NCBI GenBank assembly: GCA_020137815.1
Contig: CM035356.1
Span: forward strand, 1,736,906-1,800,905
DNA from: Hormiphora californensis
Taxonomy: Eukaryota; Ctenophora; Tentaculata; Cydippida; Pleurobrachiidae
Direction: 5' to 3'
Length of the DNA stretch: 64,000 nt
Shown piece after piece: positions 48,101 to 55,762 of this stretch. Under the pieces are notes generated by a model that saw only the letters and a program-made list of their open reading frames with translations, was not told the DNA's origin and did not search any database. The position numbers were made by a program, and so were the translations under genes. Each line of letters begins with the position of its first letter. The stretch's first letter is position 1.

Positions 48101-51100
48101 TTCTTCGAGCCACCAGAAGATCAGATATCCATCCCGAGAATAGATACCCCAACCAAATCATGATGTAGGGAACTGCTGCTACCGCCCCCGACGCCTTTAT
48201 GTCATACCCTAGGACTTCCTTGAGGAACTTTGGGAGATCGGTTAGGAGCATGAAGTACCCGTAACCGTTACAGAAATGCAGGAATACTGTGGAGAGAAGG
48301 GGTCGTGAGGTTAAAATAGCACACCAGGGGACCTCTATAAACTTGAAGGGCCTCTGTGGGATAGTGGATGATGCTAGGTACGCCTTCTCTGCCTCTGGTG
48401 CCCACCGAGAGTTAGCAGGGGTATCCGTGACAAGGGTAAACCAGAAAATACACCATACAACCCCCAAGATCCCGTAAATTATGAACACACTCGGCCACCC
48501 TCCCAGTATACCTGACCCGACCAGCTCCCCTGACACAATATTGCCCAACACACCTCCAATATACTGCCCTCCCGTGGAGAAAGCTGTGAAGAGACCCTTC
48601 TCTGGAAGTGGCGCCCAGTTAGAGATGATAGTCAGTGCAATGGGAAATGTGACACCTTGGCCGATACCAATTAGTATCCGGGACACTAGGACCGACCAGA
48701 ATCCGGGTAGAAAGGGGTCTGCCAGGGTAAGGAGGACGGCCGAGCCGAGCCCTACCCCGAAGATGGAGGTGGCGGAGAAGTAGGATAGGATTAGGGCAGC
48801 GGGGAGTTGGGAGACTGAGTAGCCCCAGAAAAAGGAACTCAGAACGTAACCTAGGGAAGAAGAGTGGGTTACCATGGTTACTAGGGAAGGAAAGCGGGTT
48901 ACCATCGTGGTTCTGATACTCGAGTTATTCTATTTAACCTAGTGACCACTGTAACCCTAGTCACCCCTGCTGGGCCCCCGCTACCGTGGTTACCAAAGTT
49001 ACCATGGTTACCAAAGTTACCTTGTTCAGATTGGTTCCAGCACCGGCTTTGGTTCATAGTGCAGTTATCAGGGACCATTCCACCTTCTAGGGCTACACTG
49101 AAATAAAACAAATTATAAAGGGTGGTATAGGTCGTTTTATCGAACGGTAAGATCGTTACTATTTTTTTTTGGAAGAAGTTTCAAACGATCACGGAAACAA
49201 ATCGCATTTTAAATGTCAAATAATATCACATAGTGCAGTTATCAGGGACTATCAGAGAGAGAGAGCAGATTCCGTGTCTCTTACCTGATGTTAATTCTAA
49301 GAATATAGTGTCTCACCTGATGTTAATTCTAAGAATGTAGTCCATGATAAACCCCCAGGCCATCATCATGACAATGGGGTATCTGAACCATCCTGTTTTG
49401 GGTACCTGCAGGGAAGTATTATCGAGTGAGCAACATTTTCCGATCTATTTATTTATGTACTACATATCTAGAAGTAGTTAGGCCGTAGGCGTTAGCAAAG
49501 TCGGACCCCGATTTAGGGACACCCTCGGGGGAAAGGCTCTTGTCCACTAAATCGGGGTGTCCACTAAATCGGGGTCAAATAAGGTTAATTTCCTTTATCG
49601 GGGGAAAAAAATCCTGTCCCTAAATCGGGGTGCCACTAAATCGGGGGCCCCTAAATCGGGGTCCGACTGTAACAGTAAACAGTAAACAGTACAATTGTAT
49701 TGTATACAAGATATTAACCTGGGGTGGTATGGACTGAATGAGAAGGTCTTCCCGTTCCCCAGAGGAGTCCTCCATTTTTTAATTTATAGAGCTATGTAGA
49801 GCTATGGAAAATGTGGGATTAACAATTGACCACAGGAACTCGCGTTTTAGAACACTCCGTTCTCCGAACAAGATCTGGTATTATATTAGGTTGTCCCAGA
49901 AAGAATGTCGTGTACCGATTTTTAGGAGAAATACATGGATTAGAGACTTCTAACCGGTTCTGTCTTGTCAATCAGACGATTCCTAACTCAGGAACGTGTC
50001 CAAAATTTCAAATGCTCATTCCATTCGTTCATAATTCGGTATTTTGAAACCCAAAGTCGAAGAGCCGCTGAACGGAGGTTTTGCATTTCTTAAAACGTCT
50101 CTGGAATAACGCCATTTGAGTTTTCAGAACTCCAAATGGCACCAAACGATAGCAAATTGTCCAAAGTTAAGGAACCTATACGATTTAAGTCTCGACGCAA
50201 CCTTTGGAAGCGTCAGGCAAAGCTAATATACCGTGCAAAAGCGAAAAAATCAAAAATTGGGGGGGGGGGGCCACCACCTTTTTTTTTGCCCATTGCCCAT
50301 AATCCCAGCGAATTTTGGTTTTGCCCATATGGGCAAAAATGGGCAAAAGTGGGCAAAAATGGGCAAAAATGGGCAAAATGAAATTTTTAGTGTTTTTTGT
50401 TGTTTTTTCAACTCTATAACTTGATTTTAATTCTTTAAAGTGAGAGAGAAAAGCCCTGATTATGATAAAACTCGGTCAGAATGGTCTTTGGTGTCACATT
50501 AGAAGTCAAAAAATTGTTTAGTGGTCAAATCGTAAATTTAGGATTTTTTAATTTTTATTAAGGGTACACCGACCGAAATTTTTTGTCGAGTGCAGGGCAA
50601 TCTCTCACCGTAGGGTTGTAGGCCATGCCAAGGAGACCTCAAATATGCAATTTGAGCTCTCAAGTCGAATTCATATTTTTGCTACAGCTGTTTAAAAAAT
50701 GTCCTGTAAATTCGTTTTTGGCATCTCAAAAAAAATTTTTTAAAGATAGGAGCATGAAAATTTGGGGATTTGAAGAGGACATAAAGGTGAATAACCACAA
50801 AAATTTTTTTTGCAATCCGAGCTGATTTCCGGTCCTGAGATGGATTTCTTTTTTTCCACTTTAACGCCCTATTTGGCAAAGTTCCGAAAACATGTGAAAG
50901 CTGTAAATTGGTGAAAAGTTGCGTCTAACGATTATCTAAGTGGCCATAAATTTTGGGCGTATCCTTATTTGAGATAAGCTGTACAGAGTTTTTTTTGTGA
51001 AAGCCATCATTTCAGAAATAAATAAATTCCCTGTATCTCAAAAACGGCTGATCGTAGAGACCTGAGACTATGCTTAAACGATTCAGAAGGTCCGATTTTG

Positions 51101-54100
51101 GGGGGGTCTTCTGAGAGACATTTTGCTCCTACTTCAACCGTTTTTGCTGTAATTGCGAAAAACAAATTCTATGAAAAGGGCAAAAGCTAAACTCCAATAT
51201 CCTGTAATTAGGGAATTTTGGCTAGGAAAGGACCGAAACGATGGAAAAATGTGTAACAAGCTAATTCCTTCACTATTTGGTCCATATGGGTCCCTATAAT
51301 CACCAAAAACAAAATCACAAAAAATCCACGATGGCGAAGATGAATTTTTGTTTTTCGCAATTACAGCAAAAACGGTTGAAGTAGGAGCAAAATGTCTCTC
51401 AGAAGACCCCCCCAAAATCGGACCTTCTGAATCGTTTAAGCATAGTCTCAGGTCTCTACGATCAGCCGTTTTTGAGATACAGGGAATTTATTTATTTCTG
51501 AAATGACGGCTTTCACAAAAAAAACTCTGTACAGCTTATCTCAAATAAGGATACGCCCAAAATTTATGGCCACTTAGATAATCGTTAGACGCAACTTTTC
51601 ACCAATTTACAGCTTTCACATGTTTTCGGAACTTTGCCAAATAGGGCGTTAAAGTGGAAAAAAAGAAATCCATCTCAGGACCGGAAATCAGCTCGGATTG
51701 CAAAAAAAATTTTTGTGGTTATTCACCTTCATGTCCTCTTCAAGTCCCCAAATTTTCATGCTCCTATCTTTAAAAAAATTTTTTTGAGATGCCAAAAACG
51801 AATTTACAGGACATTTTTTAAACAGCTGTAGCAAAAATATGAATTCGACTTGAGAGCTCAAATTGCATATTTGAGGTCTCCTTGGCATGGCCTACAACCC
51901 TACGGTGAGAGATTGCCCTGCACTCGACAAAAAATTTCGGTCGGTGTACCCTTAAAGGTTTTAGGCTTTTATGGGTTTATTTTGTTCTAGGACGTTTCTG
52001 AAACCCATGAAAGCCAAAAAACCTAAAAACCTAAAAAATCCTAAACTTAGGATTTGAGCACTAAAATTTTGTTGACTTCTAATATGACACCAAATACCAT
52101 TCTGACCGAGTTATATCAAAATCAGGGCTGTTCACTTTCACTCTGAATAAGTTAAATCAAGTTATAGAGTTGAAAAAACGACATATAACACTGAAAATTT
52201 CATTTTGCCCATTTTTGCCCACGTTTGCCCATTTTTGCCCAAAGTCCCACGATTTTTGAAAATTCAGTTTTGCCCATATGGGCAAATATGGGCAAATATG
52301 GGCGAAAAAAAAGGTGACGGCCCCCCCCCCCCCCAAAAATTTAACCCCTGTTTTTGGCCTGTTTTTAGGCTATTTTCAAAAACTTCCAAATTTCATTTTC
52401 AAACATTACCAAATCAAATCGCCAACATCGCTATGACTAAACGCTTAGTCGGGACTATTCAAAGCCGCTAAAAGAATGTCAATACACCAATCCGATGAAC
52501 CCTGAAGTGGCCCGGAAGTGAAAACTTCCTATTTTGATCAAAAATTTTCAGAGCTCCATAGCTCAGCAACTTTTCAAAATTGACACTTGTTTTATAGAGT
52601 CAAGGGTTAAATTAACAAGCTAGAAAAGTTTTAAATCGAAATCGATGGGGCCAAATTGGAGAAAACGGGACACGACATTCTTTCTGGGACAACCTAATAG
52701 TTTAAAAAGGGGGGGCCATTAGGCAGCGGATTACGGGGGCCCGAAAGAATCGCCCCTACCAGATGCCCGTACGCGATCGCGGACGTTTGGTTTGCGCATT
52801 GAATTTCACTACACTTTCACCACACAAAAGGCTCATGCGCGTTACATGCGTGACACGCTCGTCTGTTTTGTGTGGTGAAAGTGTAGTGAAATGCAATGCG
52901 CAAACCAAACGTCCGGGATCGCGTACGGGCATCTGGTAGGGGCGATTCTTTCGCGCCCCCGTAATCCACTGTGTTACGGATGCGATAGACTAAATCTCTG
53001 AACTTGAAGTTTTCAATGAAAACCCGTGACTACAGATACAGTAAAACCTCGATTTACCGTACGTGCAAAAAGCGTTCCCGGAGGAGTCCGATTAAATGTG
53101 CCTGTATGAGTAGTATACAAAGGAAAGAGAAATGAAAGACAGCAAATGGAGGATGCAGAAACGACGTGTCACCGTCTCACATGTCTCTCGCGATGTATTG
53201 GGTTACAATGTTTGGGCTTTGTTTTAAATCGTAATACCCCGTCATTTTTATCAAATACCCGTGTTGGTTGACCAAGATATTCCCAGTGTGCCTTTATCGA
53301 CTGTTAATTGTTGTCAATTAAGCGACTCGTTAGCTCGGTAGGTTAGGCCACTTGAGCGTCACTCTGAATCAATGAATTCACACTGGCTTCTCTGAATCAA
53401 TGAATTGACTCTGGCTTCACAGTTCACACCCGGTTCTTTCACTCATTTCCAGCCCTACTTTCTTTCTTAGTTCAGTTCCTCCTTACTATGTTTCTATTCC
53501 CTTTACAGTAGATTGTAAAGAGAACTCTCTTTGTGTATGCCGGGTGCATATTCTGAGTGTGCTGCTTTGAATGTGCCGTGTAAGCTCTTTTTCCCAGCAG
53601 TTTAGCTCTCTTTCCCTTGTTCTCCCTTGTTATGTTCTCATGGTAACTGTTTATGAGATAACTGTTTCTGTTGTACAGTCTCATAATCTCATATAACAGT
53701 CTTCTCTGATGATGATAATGAAAGCTCCGGTAGTAGACTCTCCTTCATGGGGTGTTGCCCTTGCTATGTTCTAACCCTCCCTTTACATTTGTAAACACAG
53801 TCTAGCCAGGCAGTGTTGCCCCCAGAGTTTTGTTATAATACTTGGTGACGCAGTCACCCTTACAACACGCATGCGACAGAACACGCATGCGATAGAACAA
53901 CCTCTAGAGAGGTGACGGCGCCACCAATTATGATTCTTGATCGTGCAGGGTGATACCACTGCATCTGATATTCCTGGATACTTATAACACCTCCTTCACT
54001 CCCAGGGTGTGACAGATACAGTACCACTACATCTAATCCTGATTGATGAGATAGCCAGCAACCACCCTCTTCATCATGACACAGTGTTCACCTTCCTCAA

Positions 54101-54829
54101 ACAACTCTTCCAGATGTCACATGAACATCTTCAGGTATTTACTCAGTGGTTACATTACCTGGATTTTACGATGAGATGGCGCCTTCGTAACCTGACTTTG
54201 AGCTGATTATTTAGCCGCCCTCTCCCCACCCTATTCCTACCACACTAACTACTAACTCCCCCACACTAGGAACTGGAGCAGATGGAGATCCCCCTATTCT
54301 AACTGCACTACTCCCCCACTATAGGAATTGGAGCAGATAGAGATCCGTAAGATGATAATTGACAGAATGGTACACCTCCTATGTGTGGGCCATGCCATCC
54401 CAGTTATCCAGTATATGAGGGAGTGTCTAGATAATGAAACGGCAGACAAATCTCTTATTCGACATTTCGCTGGAGAAGTAAGTATCTCGTTTATAAAATG
54501 TAAATTGTGGCGCCCTCACAATTAAATCCTCATAACATTAGAAAACTTCTCTCTAACTAGGTCTCTAATTATGCATCTAATTGCGCATTTGATTAGGTCT
54601 CTAATTCGGTCTCTAATTAGGTCTCTAATTGGTCTCTAATTAGGTCTCTAATTATGTATCTAATTAGTAACTCTTCAATTAGGTGATGGAGGTAACGACA
54701 TCCCCGTACAGTGCGGACTTCATTGCCGAATTCCTACCTATAGCTAAAAACCCGGACATCACATCCTCCCTGAGGAACATCAACGAATCGGACAGTATTT
54801 CCCAGTTTATCGAGTACTGTAACGGGTAA
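33571..54829 (+). CDS. NELFCD: Negative elongation factor C/D (NELF-C/D, TH1)
   Basis: Twelve exons: 33571-33612, 33706-33813, 34029-34212, 34378-34649, 34937-35035, 35146-35239, 37206-37324, 44054-44233, 44375-44521, 54006-54134, 54325-54477, 54683-54829. Phases close perfectly to 557 residues, near the usual length for the family. Signature stretches include [87 protein letters not shown] and [14 protein letters not shown] is a scaffold subunit of the NELF complex that holds RNA polymerase II at promoter-proximal pauses. Introns 6, 7 and 9 are large and contain four minus-strand genes and several mobile elements. The exon 11 acceptor is preceded by a duplicated decoy, and intron 11 by AG-containing repeats. 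Confidence 0.95.
35240..35396. repeat. (CAAA)n microsatellite at NELF-C/D intron 6 donor
   Basis: About 39 tandem ACAA/CAAA units begin within four bases of the exon 6 donor. Open frames through it encode NKQT repeats and are not genes. Confidence 0.95.
35645..36699 (-). CDS. Predicted small single-pass membrane protein nested in NELF-C/D intron 6
   Basis: Two exons on the minus strand, 36699-36510 and 35859-35645, join in phase through a GTAGGC donor and a TCTCCTCTAG acceptor to give 134 residues. The first ~30 residues are polar ([19 protein letters not shown]), then a transmembrane helix ([17 protein letters not shown]), a basic stop-transfer (KRRRMIK) and a charged cytosolic tail. The tail includes [30 protein letters not shown] and [17 protein letters not shown]. 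The tail looks helical, but I recognise no family. Positive-inside charge predicts an outside N-terminus. The intron holds inverted GA/CT microsatellites. Support is only phase agreement and composition, so the model may be incomplete at its 5' end. Confidence 0.45.
35908..36177. repeat. Inverted (GA)n ... (CT)n microsatellite pair
   Basis: GA tract at about 35908-35989 and CT tract at about 36088-36177 with ~100 bp between them, the same arrangement as at 22236-22611. Confidence 0.95.
37325..37888. other. Start of NELF-C/D intron 7, no feature seen
   Basis: Between exon 7 and the 3' end of the nested receptor. Only a short TTTGTAG tandem near 37345 is noticeable. Confidence 0.4.
37889..40960 (-). 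CDS. LDLa-repeat seven-transmembrane receptor (GRL101-like), nested in NELF-C/D intron 7
   Basis: Intronless, 1023 residues. A signal peptide ([16 protein letters not shown]) leads into a large Cys-rich ectodomain of about 640 residues. LDL-receptor class A repeats are seen at about 300-340 ([16 protein letters not shown]), 570-600 ([20 protein letters not shown], canonical acidic calcium site) and 605-632 ([16 protein letters not shown]); other Cys segments resemble degenerate copies. Seven helices follow (about 645-1000), with [20 protein letters not shown] as helix 1, [10 protein letters not shown] as helix 6 and [10 protein letters not shown] as helix 7, a class A NPxxY. The layout recalls the snail GRL101 receptor and relaxin-receptor relatives, but I see no leucine-rich repeats. 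It probably senses a protein or lipoprotein ligand at the cell surface. Antisense to its host gene. Confidence 0.85.
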   Translation of the reverse strand: MWRVLVLTIIGNCLLHVNCDIYNNCSIKETGPFLANSCSFDPGFEIFQCPNSNVTFGGYTRISVQQRGKISLVTRLCPNDSAGYQACIARFLFQKLSPYRGVRIRLFDSPPACGRLCWNAKEHAYQFTDDQYCPEDQRLDSNYSYTAPRIPNLNFSIRPNLVCDGKCDYGNDLPWRCIDELDCNGLAYGVISFYGIFPFTIVSFENEITDLIQFKKTCQQRFNFEYPLSNRTRCFHLPRDYQLVGSSFDPGNSQYQPYCTNGHDQTNCSYSGFVAGKCMVDGFPTTISTHILCVRDMPILCDDKLDGKCFTTDRHCRVHKHRLCDGHSDCSSDTDEKLDICSRLTERSCKRRMTQVTSLLPIPYNWIQDGIVDCEGGEDEEVSWERCGTGSTNRVQRDGQCSDVFLCRPEEALKYLELEEVCATAATCGGKACQNSHSGVTRSAFTETVKGNDRIIRSGWCQKGLESFRELIGDTCTEKDFIHPFHEFEGKTLTTRLTVSQLQTDCRYFFGKQYVLKSCSGQCHNTKCPLKRPILHSSCENIKNTQYSIAQPGVTVIEKDRYGYHNYFFECDNYLCLPFTKVCDLVDDCGDGSDEGNCENSVKCSESSRYVAVSQMCDGTVDCPDFSDECNSVCHRKSIENTGIMVCTTMMGVVGTLLSLVQIFKSIFWDDASKTDSSFVNKVFSTLIALGDFLTSSYLLILVAFHWAYQNSFCEKQLAWVSSWPCEIIGVISTTGTTITSLSMAVVSLFKLQGTKRGLRYRRSKDIDQKFKKKVFLMVIAISFVAVSFAVTPIIPSLEDGFVNGIAYEDAAQLFLGVMTKEKLLPIIQGYHGTRMITRSETGLSWARIRSIVSSMFTTDNGGVQHKKFSFYGNDPVCLFKFFVLPDDPQLTFVWSYISLQFACFLTVAVCHTVIAVLVARNNSVEGSNLTSKLNRKIMLVCVTDFCCWMPFLICCALHTAEVVDMSPWYQVFSLTIMPINAIINPLLYNSETISNALKFCKQKFRSSSDEQDVPVAKNGPNE
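40961..42666. other. Non-coding part of NELF-C/D intron 7 with short tandem repeat
   Basis: No supported exon. A ~95-bp imperfect repeat carrying TTTTATTTGGTAATTTTATA occurs near 41081, 41165 and 41268, just upstream of the receptor gene. The rest is AT-rich. Confidence 0.5.
42667..43772 (-). CDS. Unrecognised 191-residue nuclear-like protein, nested in NELF-C/D intron 7
   Basis: Four minus-strand exons (43772-43525, 43193-43082, 42988-42881, 42774-42667) join with consistent phases and GT-AG sites, ending in TGA. The first part, [20 protein letters not shown] and [13 protein letters not shown], is mixed helical. Then comes a basic cluster KRRR that could be a nuclear localisation signal, and [20 protein letters not shown] running into [21 protein letters not shown] proline/basic stretch ([19 protein letters not shown]) precedes a strongly acidic C-terminus ([14 protein letters not shown]). 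The middle helices carry no motif I can name. Intron 1 of this gene contains the hairpin at 43307-43500. The exon phasing makes it likely to be real; function is unknown. Confidence 0.6.
43307..43500. mobile_element. Hairpin element in intron of the nested 191-residue gene
   Basis: Outer ends TAGCGACTGGCTATTTGAA and TTCAAATAGCCAGTCGCTA are reverse complements. Inner arms share AGGTGCACCAGATTTGGATT in opposite orientations around a ~35-bp loop. No coding sequence. Confidence 0.75.
44522..46218. other. NELF-C/D intron 9, proximal part
   Basis: No supported exon. It includes the CAAGACCCTCTCAAAGGC tandem repeat (45329-45500), a GAGTCTCTTTCTCTCCC hairpin near 45525-45557 and a short (ACAA)n run near 45627. 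Confidence 0.5.
45329..45500. repeat. ~41-bp tandem repeat, about four copies
   Basis: Units read roughly GACCAAGACCCTCTCAAAGG, then CAAAACGTTACCTACCC, with substitutions. Intronic. Confidence 0.85.
46221..47578. mobile_element. 1.36 kb non-autonomous element with TA target duplication
   Basis: Terminal inverted repeats of 23 bp begin GGGGAGCCACAGGTAATATG at both ends, and TA flanks each side (46219-46220 and 47579-47580). TA duplication points to the Tc1/mariner superfamily. There is no transposase ORF. The interior repeats the word ATGGGATA / TATCCCAT many times in both orientations, especially near 46430-46500 and 47105-47210. Located in NELF-C/D intron 9, 74 bp beyond the stop of the SLC17 gene. 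Confidence 0.8.
47652..49775 (-). CDS. SLC17-family (sialin/vesicular) anion transporter, nested in NELF-C/D intron 9
   Basis: Four minus-strand exons (49775-49719, 49405-49317, 49097-49021, 48850-47652), phases consistent, 473 residues. About twelve hydrophobic helices of the major facilitator superfamily. SLC17 hallmarks: first helix running into LRINISVAL, then an extracellular loop with N-glycosylation sites (NCT, NQS), [57 protein letters not shown] and [12 protein letters not shown]. The short N-terminus has an acidic dileucine (EREDLL) like the lysosomal sorting signal of sialin. The family exports sialic acid or loads vesicles with glutamate, aspartate or nucleotides; which substrate applies here cannot be said. 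The short third intron is made of GGTAACCATGGTAAC-type repeats, and the exon 2 donor is duplicated. Confidence 0.88.
49277..49345. repeat. Duplicated 5' splice site of SLC17 gene exon 2
   Basis: ACCTGATGTTAATTCTAAGA occurs at 49283 and at 49315. On the minus strand each reads TTCTTAGAATTAACATCAG followed by GTGAG or GTAAG. The donor at 49316 keeps frame with exon 3; the second is 32 nt downstream and would shift the frame. Confidence 0.85.
49889..52696. mobile_element. 2.8 kb mariner-like giant fold-back element with TA target duplication
   Basis: Terminal inverted repeats of 25 bp begin GGTTGTCCCAGAAAGAATGT, a mariner-like end, and are flanked by TA on both sides (49887-49888 and 52697-52698). 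Inside, 50560-51166 and 51346-51953 are inverted copies around a ~180-bp spacer (ends AGGGTACACCGACCGAAATT). Outside these, GGGCAAAAATGGGCAAAA-type runs (50325-50380) mirror TTTTGCCCATTTTTGCCC runs (52202-52310), so almost the whole element is self-complementary. No transposase ORF. It lies just upstream of the SLC17 gene start in NELF-C/D intron 9. Confidence 0.82.
52729..52972. mobile_element. ~245-bp hairpin element
   Basis: Inverted arms of about 105 bp, running from GCGGATTACGGGGG to its complement and including CCAGATGCCCGTACGCGATC, with a ~35-bp loop (GCTCATGCGCGTTACATGCG). Adjacent to the right end of the mariner-like element. Confidence 0.75.
52973..54005. other. Distal NELF-C/D intron 9
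   Basis: No supported exon. It contains a short direct duplication TCTGAATCAATGAATT (about 53364 and 53391) and a tRNA A-box-like word at 53329, without a convincing B-box. Confidence 0.4.
54261..54345. repeat. Duplicated 3' splice site of NELF-C/D exon 11
   Basis: ACTAGGAACTGGAGCAGATG (AG at 54268-54269) and ACTATAGGAATTGGAGCAGA (AG at 54323-54324) are 55 bp apart, each preceded by ACTCCCCCAC. Only the second continues in frame ([10 protein letters not shown]). The first meets a stop after about ten codons. Confidence 0.9.
54549..54668. repeat. (CTAATTAGGTCT)n repeat before NELF-C/D exon 12
   Basis: Six or more imperfect copies of TCTCTAATTAGG lie in intron 11. They mimic the true acceptor TTCAATTAG/GTGATG at 54682. 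Confidence 0.85.
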
Positions 54830-55762
54830 CTGCAGTTAATATGGTTACCATGGTTACCATAGTTACATTTTATTGGTTACACGACACTGTTCCGTGGTAT
54901 TGTTGTTATAACTGACTCAGGATATAATCAACTGGTTATTTTTAAAACAGAAGGGATGGATATCAAAGGCAAAGTCACATGAAAGGGACCAGTATAATAA
55001 TCATCACATTAGAGCTGATACACACTCACAGTAACACAATATCCAGTGTGTAGTTGTACACCCTCGTCCCACTATTATGTTCTAACCCTAAATTGGGGCG
55101 TAGTGAGGGAGGGAGGCAAGTTAACAGAGGGATGTTATATCAGAGAGGGAGAGGGAACGGTATATACCAAGGAAGGGGGGCTTCGCATGCCTTGTAGGTA
55201 CAAACTTTTATACACACACACTTGTACCTAGCATAGGTAATAGGTAGACACCACGAAGTACATATTGAAAAGGGGGATATAGAATGTTCGTGCGAGCTTA
55301 GCGCAGAGATGAGGATTCAAAAACGGAAGAAGAAAAATAGTGTAGGTACATCATAAGGTGCGGGGGGGGGGGGGTTTAGATGACTCTGTGAGGAAAATAT
55401 AGTTCCTATTGAAAGGGCTCCTTTCCAAAATATATTATAACTTGTGTTGGAGCTGTTATTATCTATTTATTAATTTTACACGTTTTATGTTAACAAATCT
55501 AGTCATTTCCTTTCCCTGACCTACCTAATTAAATCTTGAGTAGCCTATCGCTATTGTGTTCTAGGTGCACCGTCATTTGTACATTTCTTTGAGCCACCTT
55601 GTACATCATGTTTCTTCTGTTGTACTTCAGGGTGCTTGGAAATTAGTTTCGACAACACGTACCTAACCACATTGAATTTCCCAGCCTTTCCATTATTGTT
55701 CTAACCACATAACCATTCCCTTTCTTTGCAGTAATATAGCTATGACGATCCGGTAACGGCTG
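54830..55762. other. Intergenic region between NELF-C/D and ADAM17
   Basis: No supported exon. It holds the NELF-C/D 3' flank, a G-rich run at about 55362-55375 and the ADAM17 5' flank. Confidence 0.5.

Noticed and set aside
50136-50381. Basic peptide ORF inside the mariner-ended element as transposase fragment
   Set aside because: Lysine/arginine-rich but without helix-turn-helix or DDE features; runs into the G-rich tract.
53321-53450. Possible tRNA or tRNA-derived SINE around TTAGCTCGGTAGG
   Set aside because: The A-box-like word is there, but I see no good B-box at the right distance and no acceptor-stem pairing.
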